A stretch of 64,000 nt of DNA, taken from positions 1,488,001-1,552,000 of the forward strand of contig JAJQJQ010000039.1 in the NCBI GenBank assembly GCA_028622995.1. The letters run 5' to 3'. Made by a program: the position numbers and the translations under genes. Position 1 is the stretch's first letter, and every line of letters starts with the position of its first letter. The notes under the pieces are model-generated. The model had not been told where the DNA came from and ran no database searches. It was given only the letters and a program-made list of their open reading frames with translations. Positions 44,239 to 56,400 of the stretch are shown here, in pieces. Source of the DNA: Panagrolaimus kolymaensis (taxonomy: Eukaryota; Nematoda; Chromadorea; Rhabditida; Panagrolaimidae).

Positions 44239-46380
44239 TCAATGTTGGTTATCAAGTTTCATTTGGCCTGAACCAGATGCAGCAACAGCTAATTGAGCTT
44301 GAGCAGCGGCAGATAAATGGGATAAATTTGGATGGGTTCCAATCATTCCATATGGATAAGCGTATTGTTCCATTCCATTTGAAGAGGAAACTAAAAAAAT
44401 AATATTTTGTGTATTATTAACTTTAAATTTTTTTCGTGAAAAGTTTAATTACTAATATGTTTGAATATTGCATTCCCTTTTAGTGGTATATCAAAAAGTT
44501 ATAAAAGCACTCACACGTACCTTGCGGAACTAAACCAGCTGCAGCAGCTGCGTTGGCTTGATTTGCAGCAGCTAAGGAGGCATAATCGAAATATGCATTT
44601 TGATGTTGATGAGCATTAAATGCAGCATTTATGGAATTTGCTTGGGATGAAGCAACCACGAATTGTTGTTGAGCCGCTTGGGAAGCTAATGCCGCAGCTA
44701 AAGCAGGTTGAAGTTGAGAAAGTTGAGTTAAAAATGGATTTCCTCCAGCAGCCATAGCTCCACCTGCTCCAGCAGGATACATAAATGGAAGGCTAAAAAA
44801 ATAAAAGATGAAAAAATAGGTTAAAATTTTAGAAGGCTTGTAAAAATATGTAAAAGCTATTATTTTTTTCTTTTCATATCAGTGCAATCAACAAAGCCAC
44901 ATAAACCAACCAACCAGCCCAAACAAAGCTATAATGGCACACTTCAAAAATAAAATAAAAAATCCATCCAATTTGTTTGCATCGTTGCAATTTACAAAAT
45001 TTAGAATATTTCGAAACTTATCGAAATCGGTTACGACGGAGAATTCAATTCAAAAACAATTTCAAAAATTAAAAAAATAAATAAACAGCAAAAAACTTTT
45101 GAAGAAGAAAAAAATCTATAATTAAAAAAGTGTGTTTGTTTGTTGTTTTTGGAAAAAAGGGTTTAGGATTAGATTTGTAAAAAAAACTAGGATAAAATCT
45201 ACGATATAAAAAAGTAACAATAGTTGTTGTTGTGGCATGGCATAAAAAAGCATTGTGTGAAGAAAAAAAAGAAGAGCTAAATATTATTATTAGAACATGT
45301 TTGACTATTCATAAAAAAAATGATTATATCAAAGGGATGATAATAATAAAATCACGGCACATATTTCCTCCGCAACCAAAAAAAAATAAACTCAATTTTT
45401 TTTTACGTTGAATAAAAGTGTCAAACAGTTTTTAAGTCTTAGTTTTTAAAAAGATAAACTAACAGTAAGCTTAAATATTGTTTTGTTTGAAATCAGATCA
45501 AACTCAAACTAAATAAAGATAAAAAAAAAGGAGAAGAAAAAAGTAAATGAGAGATGGCGTCTCTCCACACACTATATTTTTTTGATAGCGCTTACAATTT
45601 ATTCAAAAATTAATTTTTTTGTACCAAAATGCCTTCGAATTTTGTTTGTGTTGCCTTTGTTCGGGCGAGATTGTAAATGTTGGAATATCTCTTTCTTCAT
45701 TGTTGATTACAGCTTTTATTTAATTTTTTTAAGCTGCTGCTCTAACATACCCAAGCCGACTTGCAGCTGTAGCAGCAGGGAAAAGGGCAGCTTGAAGTTG
45801 AGTTTGAATTGGAAGTTGAAGGGATGATAAAGCTGAAAAATATTAAAATATTCACACACTTTCACAATAAATTTAAAGATGGTTTTTAAAGTTTATGCGA
45901 ACCTGCAAGTTGAACATTATTTCTTGGTTTGGCACCAAGATATGCTAAATTTACATTAGCTTTACGTCCATCAATAATTGGATTTGGATCTCGTGTAGCT
46001 TTCTCTGCATCAGGTCTTTCCTTCATTGTAACAAAACCATAACCACGTGATTTTTGTGTTTGTCGATCGGTAATTACTACAGCTTCTTCAATATCACCAA
46101 ATTGAATAAAATAATCATGTAATGTTTTATCCGTTGTATGATAGGGCAATCCACCAACAAAAATTTTAGTATGCATTGTATCTCGTGAACCTGTTGGGGA
46201 AGTATCAGATGATGCAGCTGCAGCAGCGGCAGCTACAGCCGCGGCACTTTGTTGTTGATGTTGTTGTTGTTGGGCAGCAGAAACGGCGGCAGCATTTTGA
46301 GCTAAAGCAGCTTGAAGGATAGGATCCGTTAAAGCATTTTGAGTTGCAAATTGTCCATATATTGCTGCAGCGGGTAACAT
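44239..46380 (-). CDS. sup-12: SUP-12/RBM24/RBM38-type RNA-binding protein
   Basis: Four exons (46380-45903, 45832-45751, 44792-44521, 44390-44239) encode 327 residues. A Gln/Ala-rich N-terminus precedes one RRM (about residues 69-155): RNP2 is KIFVGGLP (72-79), RNP1 is RGYGFVTM (112-119), and the flanks ([20 protein letters not shown], then [17 protein letters not shown]) are almost invariant in SUP-12/RBM24. The rest is Ala/Gln/Tyr-rich and low in complexity. In C. elegans SUP-12 controls muscle-specific alternative splicing together with Fox-1/ASD-1. If the second intron is not removed, exon 2 runs on for seven codons (YVRAAA region) to TAA at 45729-45731, giving a shorter isoform. The long AT-rich region upstream suggests extended regulatory sequence. 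Confidence 0.88.
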
Positions 46381-49300
46381 TTTTTATGAATGGAATATTT
46401 GTTGTGTGACTGATCTGATTAAGAGTGGTTAGTGGATTTGATTTGATTAAATAAAATCCACCCAAAAAATTATGTCAAATCTGAAAAGATAAAACGGGTT
46501 CCATTAGGCAATGATTTAAAAATATAATAGTTTAGCTTGAAATTATGCAATTTTTCTTTATTTAATTTGCTATTCTGAATTTCTTGTTTGTCTATTAAAA
46601 CTAACAAAAATCTTTCAGAAGCAAATGATAATAGCCACGGCACTCTCAAAACACGGCAAACACACGCAAAAAATAAAAAATAATAAACCGTTCACGAGTT
46701 TAATATTTAAAAAAGTTATATCCCAACAAAAAAAAACTTTTAAAAAATGGCAGTGATGGTTATTGAAAAATAATAAAAATTAAAATTATGGCGAAAAAAG
46801 CAAACAATCAAAAAAATTGAGGTAAAGCAAATAAGTATGGGAACGATAAAATATGTGATCAAGGTACATCGAGAAAAAATAAAACACAGGTTTTTTAACA
46901 ATAACCATTATTGAATTGCGTAAGAAAAATCGTGCGTAAATTCAAGAGTTCTTTTTTTTTTACTTGCTTTGCGGTCAACCGACGATGCTAGCGATGGTAA
47001 TGGTTTAGAACAACTAGCTAACTAAATAAATGAATGAATTTTCCAAAAAAGGAGGAGACGATGATGAGAAAGATAGTAAAAGAGCGATAAAAGAAATCCT
47101 TAAAATTACAGTTTTTTCTTTATCTCAAGGACTACTACAAAATGTATTTATTTAATTTTAGAAAATTGTAAAGAAAAAAAGAAAGTAGGAAAACTAAGTA
47201 TCTAACTAACTATATGTAAAAACAAACGAAAGATAAATCTTCAAATCTCTCTCTCATCTTTCTTTTTGATTAAAATCCCGTCAAAGCTCGCACTTGAAAA
47301 TAAACAACAAAATCCTCCAGAAAAAAAACAACGAAGCATAAAAAACGTTAAAAATCTTAAGTATTCTCGTGTTAAATCAATGTTCTTTTAGAGAAACATC
47401 AAAAAAATTGAGGACAAAACTAAAAAATATATAAGTGTTCAAAATTTATGCTTTTTCAAGAAGAAGAAAAAATATTTCCCACAGAGTTTATAAAAGCAAC
47501 AACGAAACAAAAAATGAAGACAAAACAGCGGCGGAAGAAGAACAAAGGTGCAACTAACTTTTCGAAAAACTATTGTTAATGCCGTTAAAAAAAAGAAGCT
47601 TTTTGGCTTTCTTCCTTTTCATCTTCCCTCTTCTTCAACAACGTCGTTTTTATTTGTGTGTGCCAAAATAGATGAAGTTGGGGAGAAAACAATGGAGACA
47701 CTTTTGGAGAGGGAAGGCAATAAGCAAGCAGCAACAATGAAAATAATAATTAATTTTTCATTCTTTGCTAAAGGCTTTTTAAAAGTAAAAAAAAGTTGTT
47801 AAAATATTTTGTGGATTTTGGAATGAGCAAGAAATTGGTATTTGTGGTTACTCATATGCAGAAATGGAAGGACTTCTATTAAACCTTCTTCTCACTTAGA
47901 AGCCACACCGCAAAAACTAAAAAAAGAGAGAAATGAAATTCGCTAATGGACAGGAAAAGAAAGATCCGATTCAAAGATTGCCATAAGGAAAATATGAAAG
48001 AGAAAAAGCGAAAAACGAGAAGTAATTCAATGACTCCTAACACTTAAAAAAAAGCGAGGAATTCAATGCTTAAAAATTTTGTTTGAAAAAATAAATATAA
48101 AATAGCAATGTATTCCAGGACCGGTATTGACTGAAGTTGCTGTGCTGCAACAACAAAAAAGAAAAATGGATTTAAGCTTCAATCGCAAAGCTTCTAGTTG
48201 AACAAAAAAAAACAACAAACATTAAAAGCTTCAATGTCGCCACCTAAAAAAATAAAATAAGGACACTGTTTGCTTACAGAACCAAGAAGAAGAAAAAAAG
48301 CTAAAGGAAAAAGAGGGAAGGAAAAAAATGATTGGAGTCTCAAATGAGGAAAAAAATCAACAGCGGCTATTTTAGTTGTTATTTAGTTAGTTTTAAGAAA
48401 GAACCTGTTCCATGATGTGCAATCAAAAAGAAGCAAGTAAAAAAATAATCAAACAAGAAAGAATTTAGTAATATTCCAAAATTAGCTTAAATTAAATTTT
48501 TACAAATAAGCGATGGAGAAAAAAAAATAGAGTTTGATGAGGAGTGTATTTAGTTTTGCATATTTATGAGTAAAAAATCTTAGCATCCTATAAACCAGTA
48601 ATTTTATCCATAAGAAATTTGTGAAAATGAGAATGGAAGTTAAAGGGTAAATCAAAAAAGGGAATAATTGAAACAATCGATTGGTGTGATCAAAAATATT
48701 GGCGGAGTTGTTGCGAGAATTGAAAAAGTGTCAAAAATAAAACAAAAATGTTAGCAACAGAATAGCAGCTTCAAATCGACTCAATCAAATCCATCACGGA
48801 AAAAAATATTTAAAAAAACTAACCAATTTCTTTTTTCTTTTCTTTCATTTTCAAGAAAAGCTGAAACAATAAAAACTTTTTTTAAAGCAAGCAAATAATG
48901 AGGAGAAAAGAGATCCGCGTGATCCATCATCGGGTCAAATGTTGAAAAAGAAAATGAAGAGAATAAAGTTGAGTAAAAATCCTAGAAATATATAACAACA
49001 GCTGCGTCGTTATCGTTGGGGTAAGTTAAGTTAAGTAAAGCAAGCCATCAATTTTCTCGATACTATTGCGGCTGTGGTTGTAGCAAGGCGGCTTAATCTC
49101 ATTCATTTTGGGGACTTACACTTGAAAAAAAAAGAAGAAAAAAGTGATCCGTGAGAAGATCCAAGAAAGCTAGCAAGTAAGCGAGATAGACAGAAGCAAC
49201 AATAAAAAATGCATCTTGTTGAAAAAAAACTTTTTTTTAGTTGTGTTGCGCACTCCTTCGTAAGCTTTTTTTTGTTTATTTGTTCTTGAAAAAAAGAATA

Positions 49301-49814
49301 TTTTAAGGAATAAAAAAATGCGGACAGAAATTTTTCTAAGTTACGCTCGCAAACGCATTCATCGATGTGAACATTAACGGAGCAAAAGTAAGAGAGACAA
49401 TAATGAAATGGGAGAGTCTCCACCATTATTAACATCAAGATTTGAAACAGTGACAGTCAGCCCGTCGATTTGATAGTCAATGAAGACGCTCGCGCATTTT
49501 TTTTCTTCTATTACCTTCAGACTCATAGACTCGACGGAACTAGTTCAGGTGATGGACGCAGCGTTCAATTGATTGAGTGAAGGAAAAATGTCTGAGAATT
49601 GTAGCTTGATGAAAGACTGGAAGAAATATTAATAGAGAAGAACGAAGGATAGGGTAAAAAATGGAAAAATTCTTGTGTAAATCAAAAAAGAAAAAAATTA
49701 AGTCTCCAAAAAAAACAGAATAGCATCCAGAAATAATAAAAAAATCATAGGCGTTAAAACATAAGTCAACAAGAAGATGAGGAAAAGAAATAACAGACGC
49801 TTGCTTTTCCTCCC
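46381..49814. other. Upstream of sup-12, no gene seen
   Basis: About 3.4 kb of A-rich DNA with no supported coding frame, tRNA or known small RNA. It probably contains 5' leader exons and control elements of sup-12 (minus strand). A relatively GC-rich block at 49440-49570 stands out from the background and could be a promoter. An 84-codon frame at 47548-47802 is Lys-rich composition only. Confidence 0.4.
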
Positions 49815-49822
49815 CTTATAAA

Positions 49823-50448
49823 TAGGGATGGGCAAGAGCTTCAAAAACGTTAGTGTTCCCTGCCTTTTTTTTCGTCCATCTCTTTTTTTTCAAGCGGGTG
49901 ACGGTAGAATTTTTTTATTAGTTTTATTATTTATTTCCTCATGACTATAATATGTAATTTTTAACGCTGATTTTAAATATGTAGCGCTAAAATACGTTGT
50001 TGCTTCAAAGTTGCAAGATACATACATTTTTGGCTCGTTGACCCCAACCTCAGCTCCCTTTTGACAAGCTACTTATACCATCGGATAGAGAATTCAATTT
50101 TATAAATACAGTAAAAATTACAACTTCGCAGAACTTCGCAAACCCATTCATTTTAAAGAAAAACCAATATCGTAACGTAAAAATCCTTGAAAAAATGCTT
50201 TTTTGATATAAAAAAACTAGTGGCATTCTGCGTCAAAAGGGAAAAGCGCCTTTGATGAAGTGATGCAAAAGTGTCACCTGGACGAAAAAAATTTGATTTT
50301 TTAATATTTCAATCGTATCTTTAGCTTATTTTTTAATTGACTTTCGATTTTTCATTAATTCAAAAGTTATTTCAAATGAGCTAACGTATCTTTTGAGATA
50401 GAAACCAAAAAATTCTGTCGATTTTGAAAAAAACGCTGCCCATCCCTA
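49823..50448. mobile_element. 626-bp hAT-type non-autonomous transposon (MITE)
   Basis: Begins TAGGGATGGGCA and ends TGCCCATCCCTA, perfect 12-bp terminal inverted repeats. It is flanked on both sides by CTTATAAA (49815-49822 and 50449-50456), an exact 8-bp target-site duplication. TAGGG-type ends with an 8-bp duplication define hAT superfamily insertions. No transposase frame is inside, so it depends on an autonomous partner elsewhere. The exact duplication indicates a fairly recent insertion. Confidence 0.9.
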
Positions 50449-50456
50449 CTTATAAA

Positions 50457-53400
50457 AAATCATTTTAAAATAAACTCTGGTGATGATGGCAAGCAGCATC
50501 AACTGCAGCAGAAGAGCAGGAGCAACAAACGTTTAAAAAAAGAAGAGGAAAGAAATAAAATTCGAAAAGGAAGAAATGAAAATCGCCATTTGTTACATCT
50601 GGCAAATAAAAGGAGCAATATATTGAACCTTGTAAATCTCTCTCATCCAACTTGGATCAATCCAATTGCCTTTGTATGTAAAATATTGGCAATGCTCCTA
50701 TTGAGAGAAAAAAAATATTGGCGGATTTGATCCTCTTCTTCCAAAATCAAAGAAAAATAAATGAAAGTGAAAAGAGTCTAAAAAATTGAATCAATGAAAA
50801 AGCAAATCACGAAGTGTTGTCCCATCCATCCATCGGTAGCTTTTTTCAAATATACCATAGTTAAACAGCTGTCTCTTTTTAAATTTCACTTTCGAATTGT
50901 AAGGGAAAAAGAAAGTTGGACAACTGTTGTGCCACACAAAAATATTTCTAGGCTATCAAAAAAGTTGTAAAGAAAATTAGTAAAAATTTTGAGGTGCCAA
51001 AAAAATTAAAAGTCATTAACAATTTTGAAATTTTTTATGGTTGATAGTTGTGGAAGTTGCAAAGGTGAAAAAAGATCACGGTGAACAACATAAAGTTAAT
51101 TTAGTAACCGTAAAAAAGTCATCAGCAAATGTCAAAAAAAAGTAGGATTAAAGGAAGGAAAGCATTGTTATTATTGAATTTGTTGCCAGCGGGCAGTAGC
51201 AGAAGAGAAAAAAAGGAGTGATGGAAACGCATCCTCGATGAATATAATAATGGACCTAATTTTTTTTGAGGAAGAATGAAAGTATAAACAGAGTCAAAAA
51301 TAAATAAACAAACAAAATGAATGAATTTAGATGGAAAAAACTTGAATGATGGAATCGATGGTTAGTAAATTTTAAACTAAATCAAAAAGTGCCATGATTT
51401 TATAAGAAGATTATAGTGAAAAGTTTCAGGTAAACAAAAAGTTATTTTTGAATTTAAAAAACTGACCATAACTTTTTTTTGTACACAAAAAAGAATTCCA
51501 TAATTGGAACAAATATTTCGCTCTTTACGCTTGATGAAATCGTGCAACTCTTCATCGAATGAATGAATGGTGATACCATCCTTACTTTACAAAAAAAGAA
51601 GAAAAGAACTGTTCAATCTAGAATAATTTTGTCTTCTCCATTATCATCGATGAAAAAAAGGGAAAGAAGAGAAATGCAATCATCGGTGCAGCAAATTAAA
51701 AAAGTTAGGAGAGCTAATAAGAAAAACGGGTTTTATTTTTTGTTGGATATGAAATAAATAAAAAATTAAAACATGGACATTAAAAAAACCATCACAAAAA
51801 GCAAACAATTATTATTAATTTTGTTGAGTAAAAAAATAAGGGGTTAAGGAAGAAAAATCAAAGCAAAAAAAATTAATCGGGGTTAAAAAAACTTTTCCAT
51901 AGGACTCCCAAAAACGCATCAAAGACAAAAGCACCATCAAATTTAAGAATAAGTTTAAAACATTATTTTGTCAGCAAAAAAAGTAGTAAAAATAAAACAT
52001 AAAAATTATAATAAATTATATTAAAAAAAAGGTCACATCAAACTTCAAGACTTTTTAGTTTATATTTTTTATTTCAAAGGGCCATTCTTGAAAATGTGAA
52101 GCTCAATTTGAGCATTCTCACACATTCCCATGGAAATTATCAAATTATTAAACCAACCATCATCGAAAATTCCAAATGTTGCAAGGATAAAAATTTATTG
52201 GAAAATTTTTTATTAACGTCATTATTATTTTGTCATTTATCTATCTGAAAAGAATGAATAAACTATTTTAAAGATGTGTCAAAACACCAACAGTAAAAAA
52301 AAGTAATTACGCGGTTTTGGTTCAAATAAAAAAAAATGTAAGAAACAAAAAAAAAGAAAGGAAGCGCAAAAACTCGATCGGAATTTATTTTTTGGAAAGA
52401 ATAAAAAAGATGCAACTACCACCACATGCGCTACACAAAATGATTTATTTTTGTTAATTTGAAAGGAAGCCAAAAAAAAAGAAGTTTATATCAATAAAAC
52501 AAATGTGTGATGCAGATGGACACAGTTTAATCAGAATGTTTAAGAGTGCATAATAAACCATAAAAAGATGAAACACACAAAGTTAATAAAATTATTATTA
52601 TTATGCGTGAAAAGAAGCGAAACCGAGAAACAATATGGTTAAATAAATGGAATTGTAAAAGTTTGTAAGAAACTGGATAATTGATAAAGGACAAAAATAA
52701 AAATGTTGGGAATTAAAAATGTTATAAAACTTGAAGCAAAAAATATGATTCGGGAGATTACTGTAGCGGAAACTAAAACAAATGGCTTGATTGACACGAA
52801 ACAGAGAGTATGAGTTAGTGAAAAATATTTAAAAAACATCTTTCATCCAAGACCCTTCTTTTATCAATAAAAAATGGGTACATTGCATTTTTTTTCTATT
52901 GTTGATGATCAAATATTAATGGACGTGTTGTGATTATTTTTAACCAAAAACACAAGTTTTTGTAAGTTGTTAAAAAAATAACCTTTGAACATACAACATT
53001 AAAAGTTTTAAAAAAGTCATATCGGCTGCTCAAACATTTTTAGTCTGTAAGACGAGAAAATTTTTGCATCAAAAAGAACGACCGTTTTATTCCAAAACTA
53101 AAATCCAAAAAATAGAGAGATATGTCCCAGCTGCTTGGGCAATCTTCCAATTTTCTTCATTAAAATATTATTTTTCTCGATGCAATAAAAAAATAATCGC
53201 AAGACCACCGAAAATAAAAAGAAAAGAAATGAATAAAAAGAAGAAGTGATGTTGTGAATACATAAACTCAAAACCCGTTCCAAATACATAGATACAACGA
53301 GAAAAAATAAATAAAACAAAAACCAAGAAAATAATTTTTTTTATTATTTTAAATGTGTATGTATTTATTTTATTATTAAATTGTGGTTAATCAAGCTTGA

Positions 53401-56400
53401 AAAGAAAATATGTATGAGAGTTGGAAATGAAGCACATATGAGGAGGGAAAAAAGAAGATGGGAAAAACAATATGCCTAAAGGCATTTTTCTGTTTAAGTA
53501 ACCACATCTGAGACGTATATAAAAACAAATATAAAGCCTAATTAAGTTATGATTAGCTTTTCTTTTATTTTTCGATTACAACAGATGAGCGCATTTTTTT
53601 TCTGTGAACCTTTTTTTCTTGCGTGGGAGAGAGGCTTCTGCAAAGCAACTGAGCTTCAAAGAAAGATAAAGTTGATCATAGTTGTTGGTATGCTTGAATA
53701 AAAAAGTGGAAATAGCGAAGGAAGGCATCGGTGGAATCCCAAATGAGAGAAATAAATAAAGTCAAGTATTAAAATGTCAAAAAAGTGGCATAATAAAAAA
53801 TGGAAAAAGCTGCGTTTGGAATTTTAATGTTTCAATTTTTCAAAGTGGAAATGAAGCCTTTGACTTCCACACGATGAAGCGAATAAAAAAATGGTATTGA
53901 AACGTATGGCAAAAATGAAAAATAAATGAGCGGAGAACACGCAAAAAAGGCCTTAACAAAAAAAGATGATTTCAAAAAATTCTAATTTCTAATAACAAAA
54001 ATTGTTCAGCTTTGTGTGATTAAAAAATATGAGGTTAGAAAATTGTTTTAAAGTAGGAGGCAGGATTTTGGTAAAAAAAATTAACTTGGAGGTAGAAAAT
54101 ATTGGTATCACTAACATGAGTTGGGTGAGAAAGAAAAGTTATTTAAAAACGATCAAAATTGTGGGGAAAATATAAGTACTATGGAATTTCGCGTTTTTTT
54201 TAGATTTAAAAAAAATGAAGCTGAAATCATTTTACCATCAGCCTTTTTCAAAAATGAAATTCAGAGTAACGAAAAGAGAGAAAGAAAAGTAAAGAAAACA
54301 TTTCTAGAAAGCAACTACAACGTTAGTTTTCTCCCCAAAAACGAGCTTCGTGAGAAAGAAAAAAACAGGTGAAAAATTACTGCAAAAGAAACATTAACAT
54401 TTTTTTCTTCTTCAACAACCCAAAAAATGTGAGAGAGTAAAAAACGTAAAAAATTAAGTTAGGTTACAAACAATTACAGCAGCCAAGCAACAAATTTAAA
54501 AAAAACGTAGTAAGAGAGAAAACATCAACAACGAGAAGAAAGTAGTTGGAAATGAAAAAAAACGTGAAAGTCAGAAATACCTGCTCTTGTTTGTTGGAAA
54601 TATTGAAAGGCAGGAAAAAAATATGGAAAAAGCAATTTCGCTTTCATCCAGGAAAATAAAAAAGAAAGTCAAATCACAAATTCAAATAATAATAAAAATT
54701 CTCTGTTATGTTGACAATAAAATAAATACATCATAGAAAAAAAACATTGTGTTTTTTACTATTTCCAGCGACAACAAAACGAGAAAAAAAGCTCTTTGAA
54801 CATACATAAAAAAAATTTTACATCCGAAAAGTAAATTGAAAAAAAGAAGAAGAATAAAACAAGAGAAAGAAAAAAAGGAAAAAAGCAGGAAGAAGGAGAT
54901 CGTTTGACAAAACAATGCTTTTATAACTTGGCTTGAAAAAGGACTTTATGAATTTTATTTTATTCGATAAAAAGGAAAAAAACTCCGCCGATGGGAAAAG
55001 GAAAAATGCTATTGTTAAAGATAAAAGCTTTGAAATAGCTTTTCAAAATGATGAGGTTTATTACAACAAAAAAATGGTGATAAAAATCAAGTTTTAATTT
55101 TTTTTTATCGTCTGGTACTCTAACATAGTTGATGATCTTGTTATGCAAGAAATATTTCAACTTGGTTACTTTTTCTTATTAGTAATGCATAAATATATGT
55201 TTTTCAAATACGTTTGAGACCTTTGTTATCAATAATCAACTAAATATATTTAAATTTGAGAGGATTTATGGAGATTTTTTTTAAAAATTTCACCAAAATC
55301 TCATTCAAAGTCCTATAACTTTGGATCAGAATCTTTTTGAATTTTTCTAGCTTCACGAACTAGTACATTCGAATACTGTGAACAAGACAACATCGAGCTT
55401 TGGTTATGCTTCATATCAAAAAAAAAATCATTTTTTAATTTTAAGGTCATCGGTTGCTAATTTTACCGTTAAAATGCCGAATTTTGGCTATAAAAACGGC
55501 CCAAACGTTCGGATTTGAGGTTTGTTCTTTCTAACGTCATTAGATGGTCCATTATGATGTATTAATATAGGTGAGACCTCCCAGAAATCGTAGGATTAAT
55601 TATTACAGCCATCGCAAGTTTTGAAAAAGTGACATTTTCAATGTAAAGGTATAGAGGAAAAATTTCCCATTTTTACATTAATTTTTGGCTAGTTATATTC
55701 CTTAAATACTCATTAATCGTTTAATAGTTAGAAAAATAAATAAAGATATGAAAAAATAAATCATATTAATGCATAATCAACATACGTTGATCAAGATGGT
55801 TGCCAGCCACTACGCCAAAAAAGCAACAAAGGTACTGCTGTGCAGCCATTCGAAAGTTCTCAAAGCTTATTCAGCCGAAATCAAAGCATGTTTAAATATA
55901 TTTAATAAAAAAAATCTTTTCTTTATTTCTGCAGGTAAAAAATGCTTAATGTTTCATGGAAATATTCTAATCATTTTTGTTGGATGTAAATTATGGACTC
56001 TGTATTTTTAGAGAGCAATAGCAGATTTTTAAAAGTTTGATAGGGTTATAAAATTTTGGAATGCTTTTTCACATTAAAAAAAGCCGTAAAACAATTTTTT
56101 TCAATTTTAAAAAAGTTCCAAGAATATTGAAACCCTAAAAATGGACCCATAAGAAGTTAAACAACTTTTGTTCTTTGACTCTTTCGTATTCGTTAATGCA
56201 ATAAAGAAACTAGAAATCATAATTGTTCTAATGACATTTTTTAAAGCAAAATGGAAAAAGGCAAATAAGCAACAGGTGAGAAAAATGAGAAAAAACATTA
56301 TTTTTATTTTCGGAAAAAAATTGACTACTAACATAAATATTTAATCAACAATAAAAAAAACTAATAATTCATTCAACAAACCAAATGGAAGGAAGGGTAA

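Noticed and set aside
47548..47802. 84-codon plus-strand frame upstream of sup-12
   Set aside because: Lys/Phe-rich with no splice or start context and no recognisable motif.
55769..56011. 80-codon plus-strand frame that at first looked transposase-like
   Set aside because: No DDE/D motif, inverted ends or helix-turn-helix pattern could be traced on any frame.
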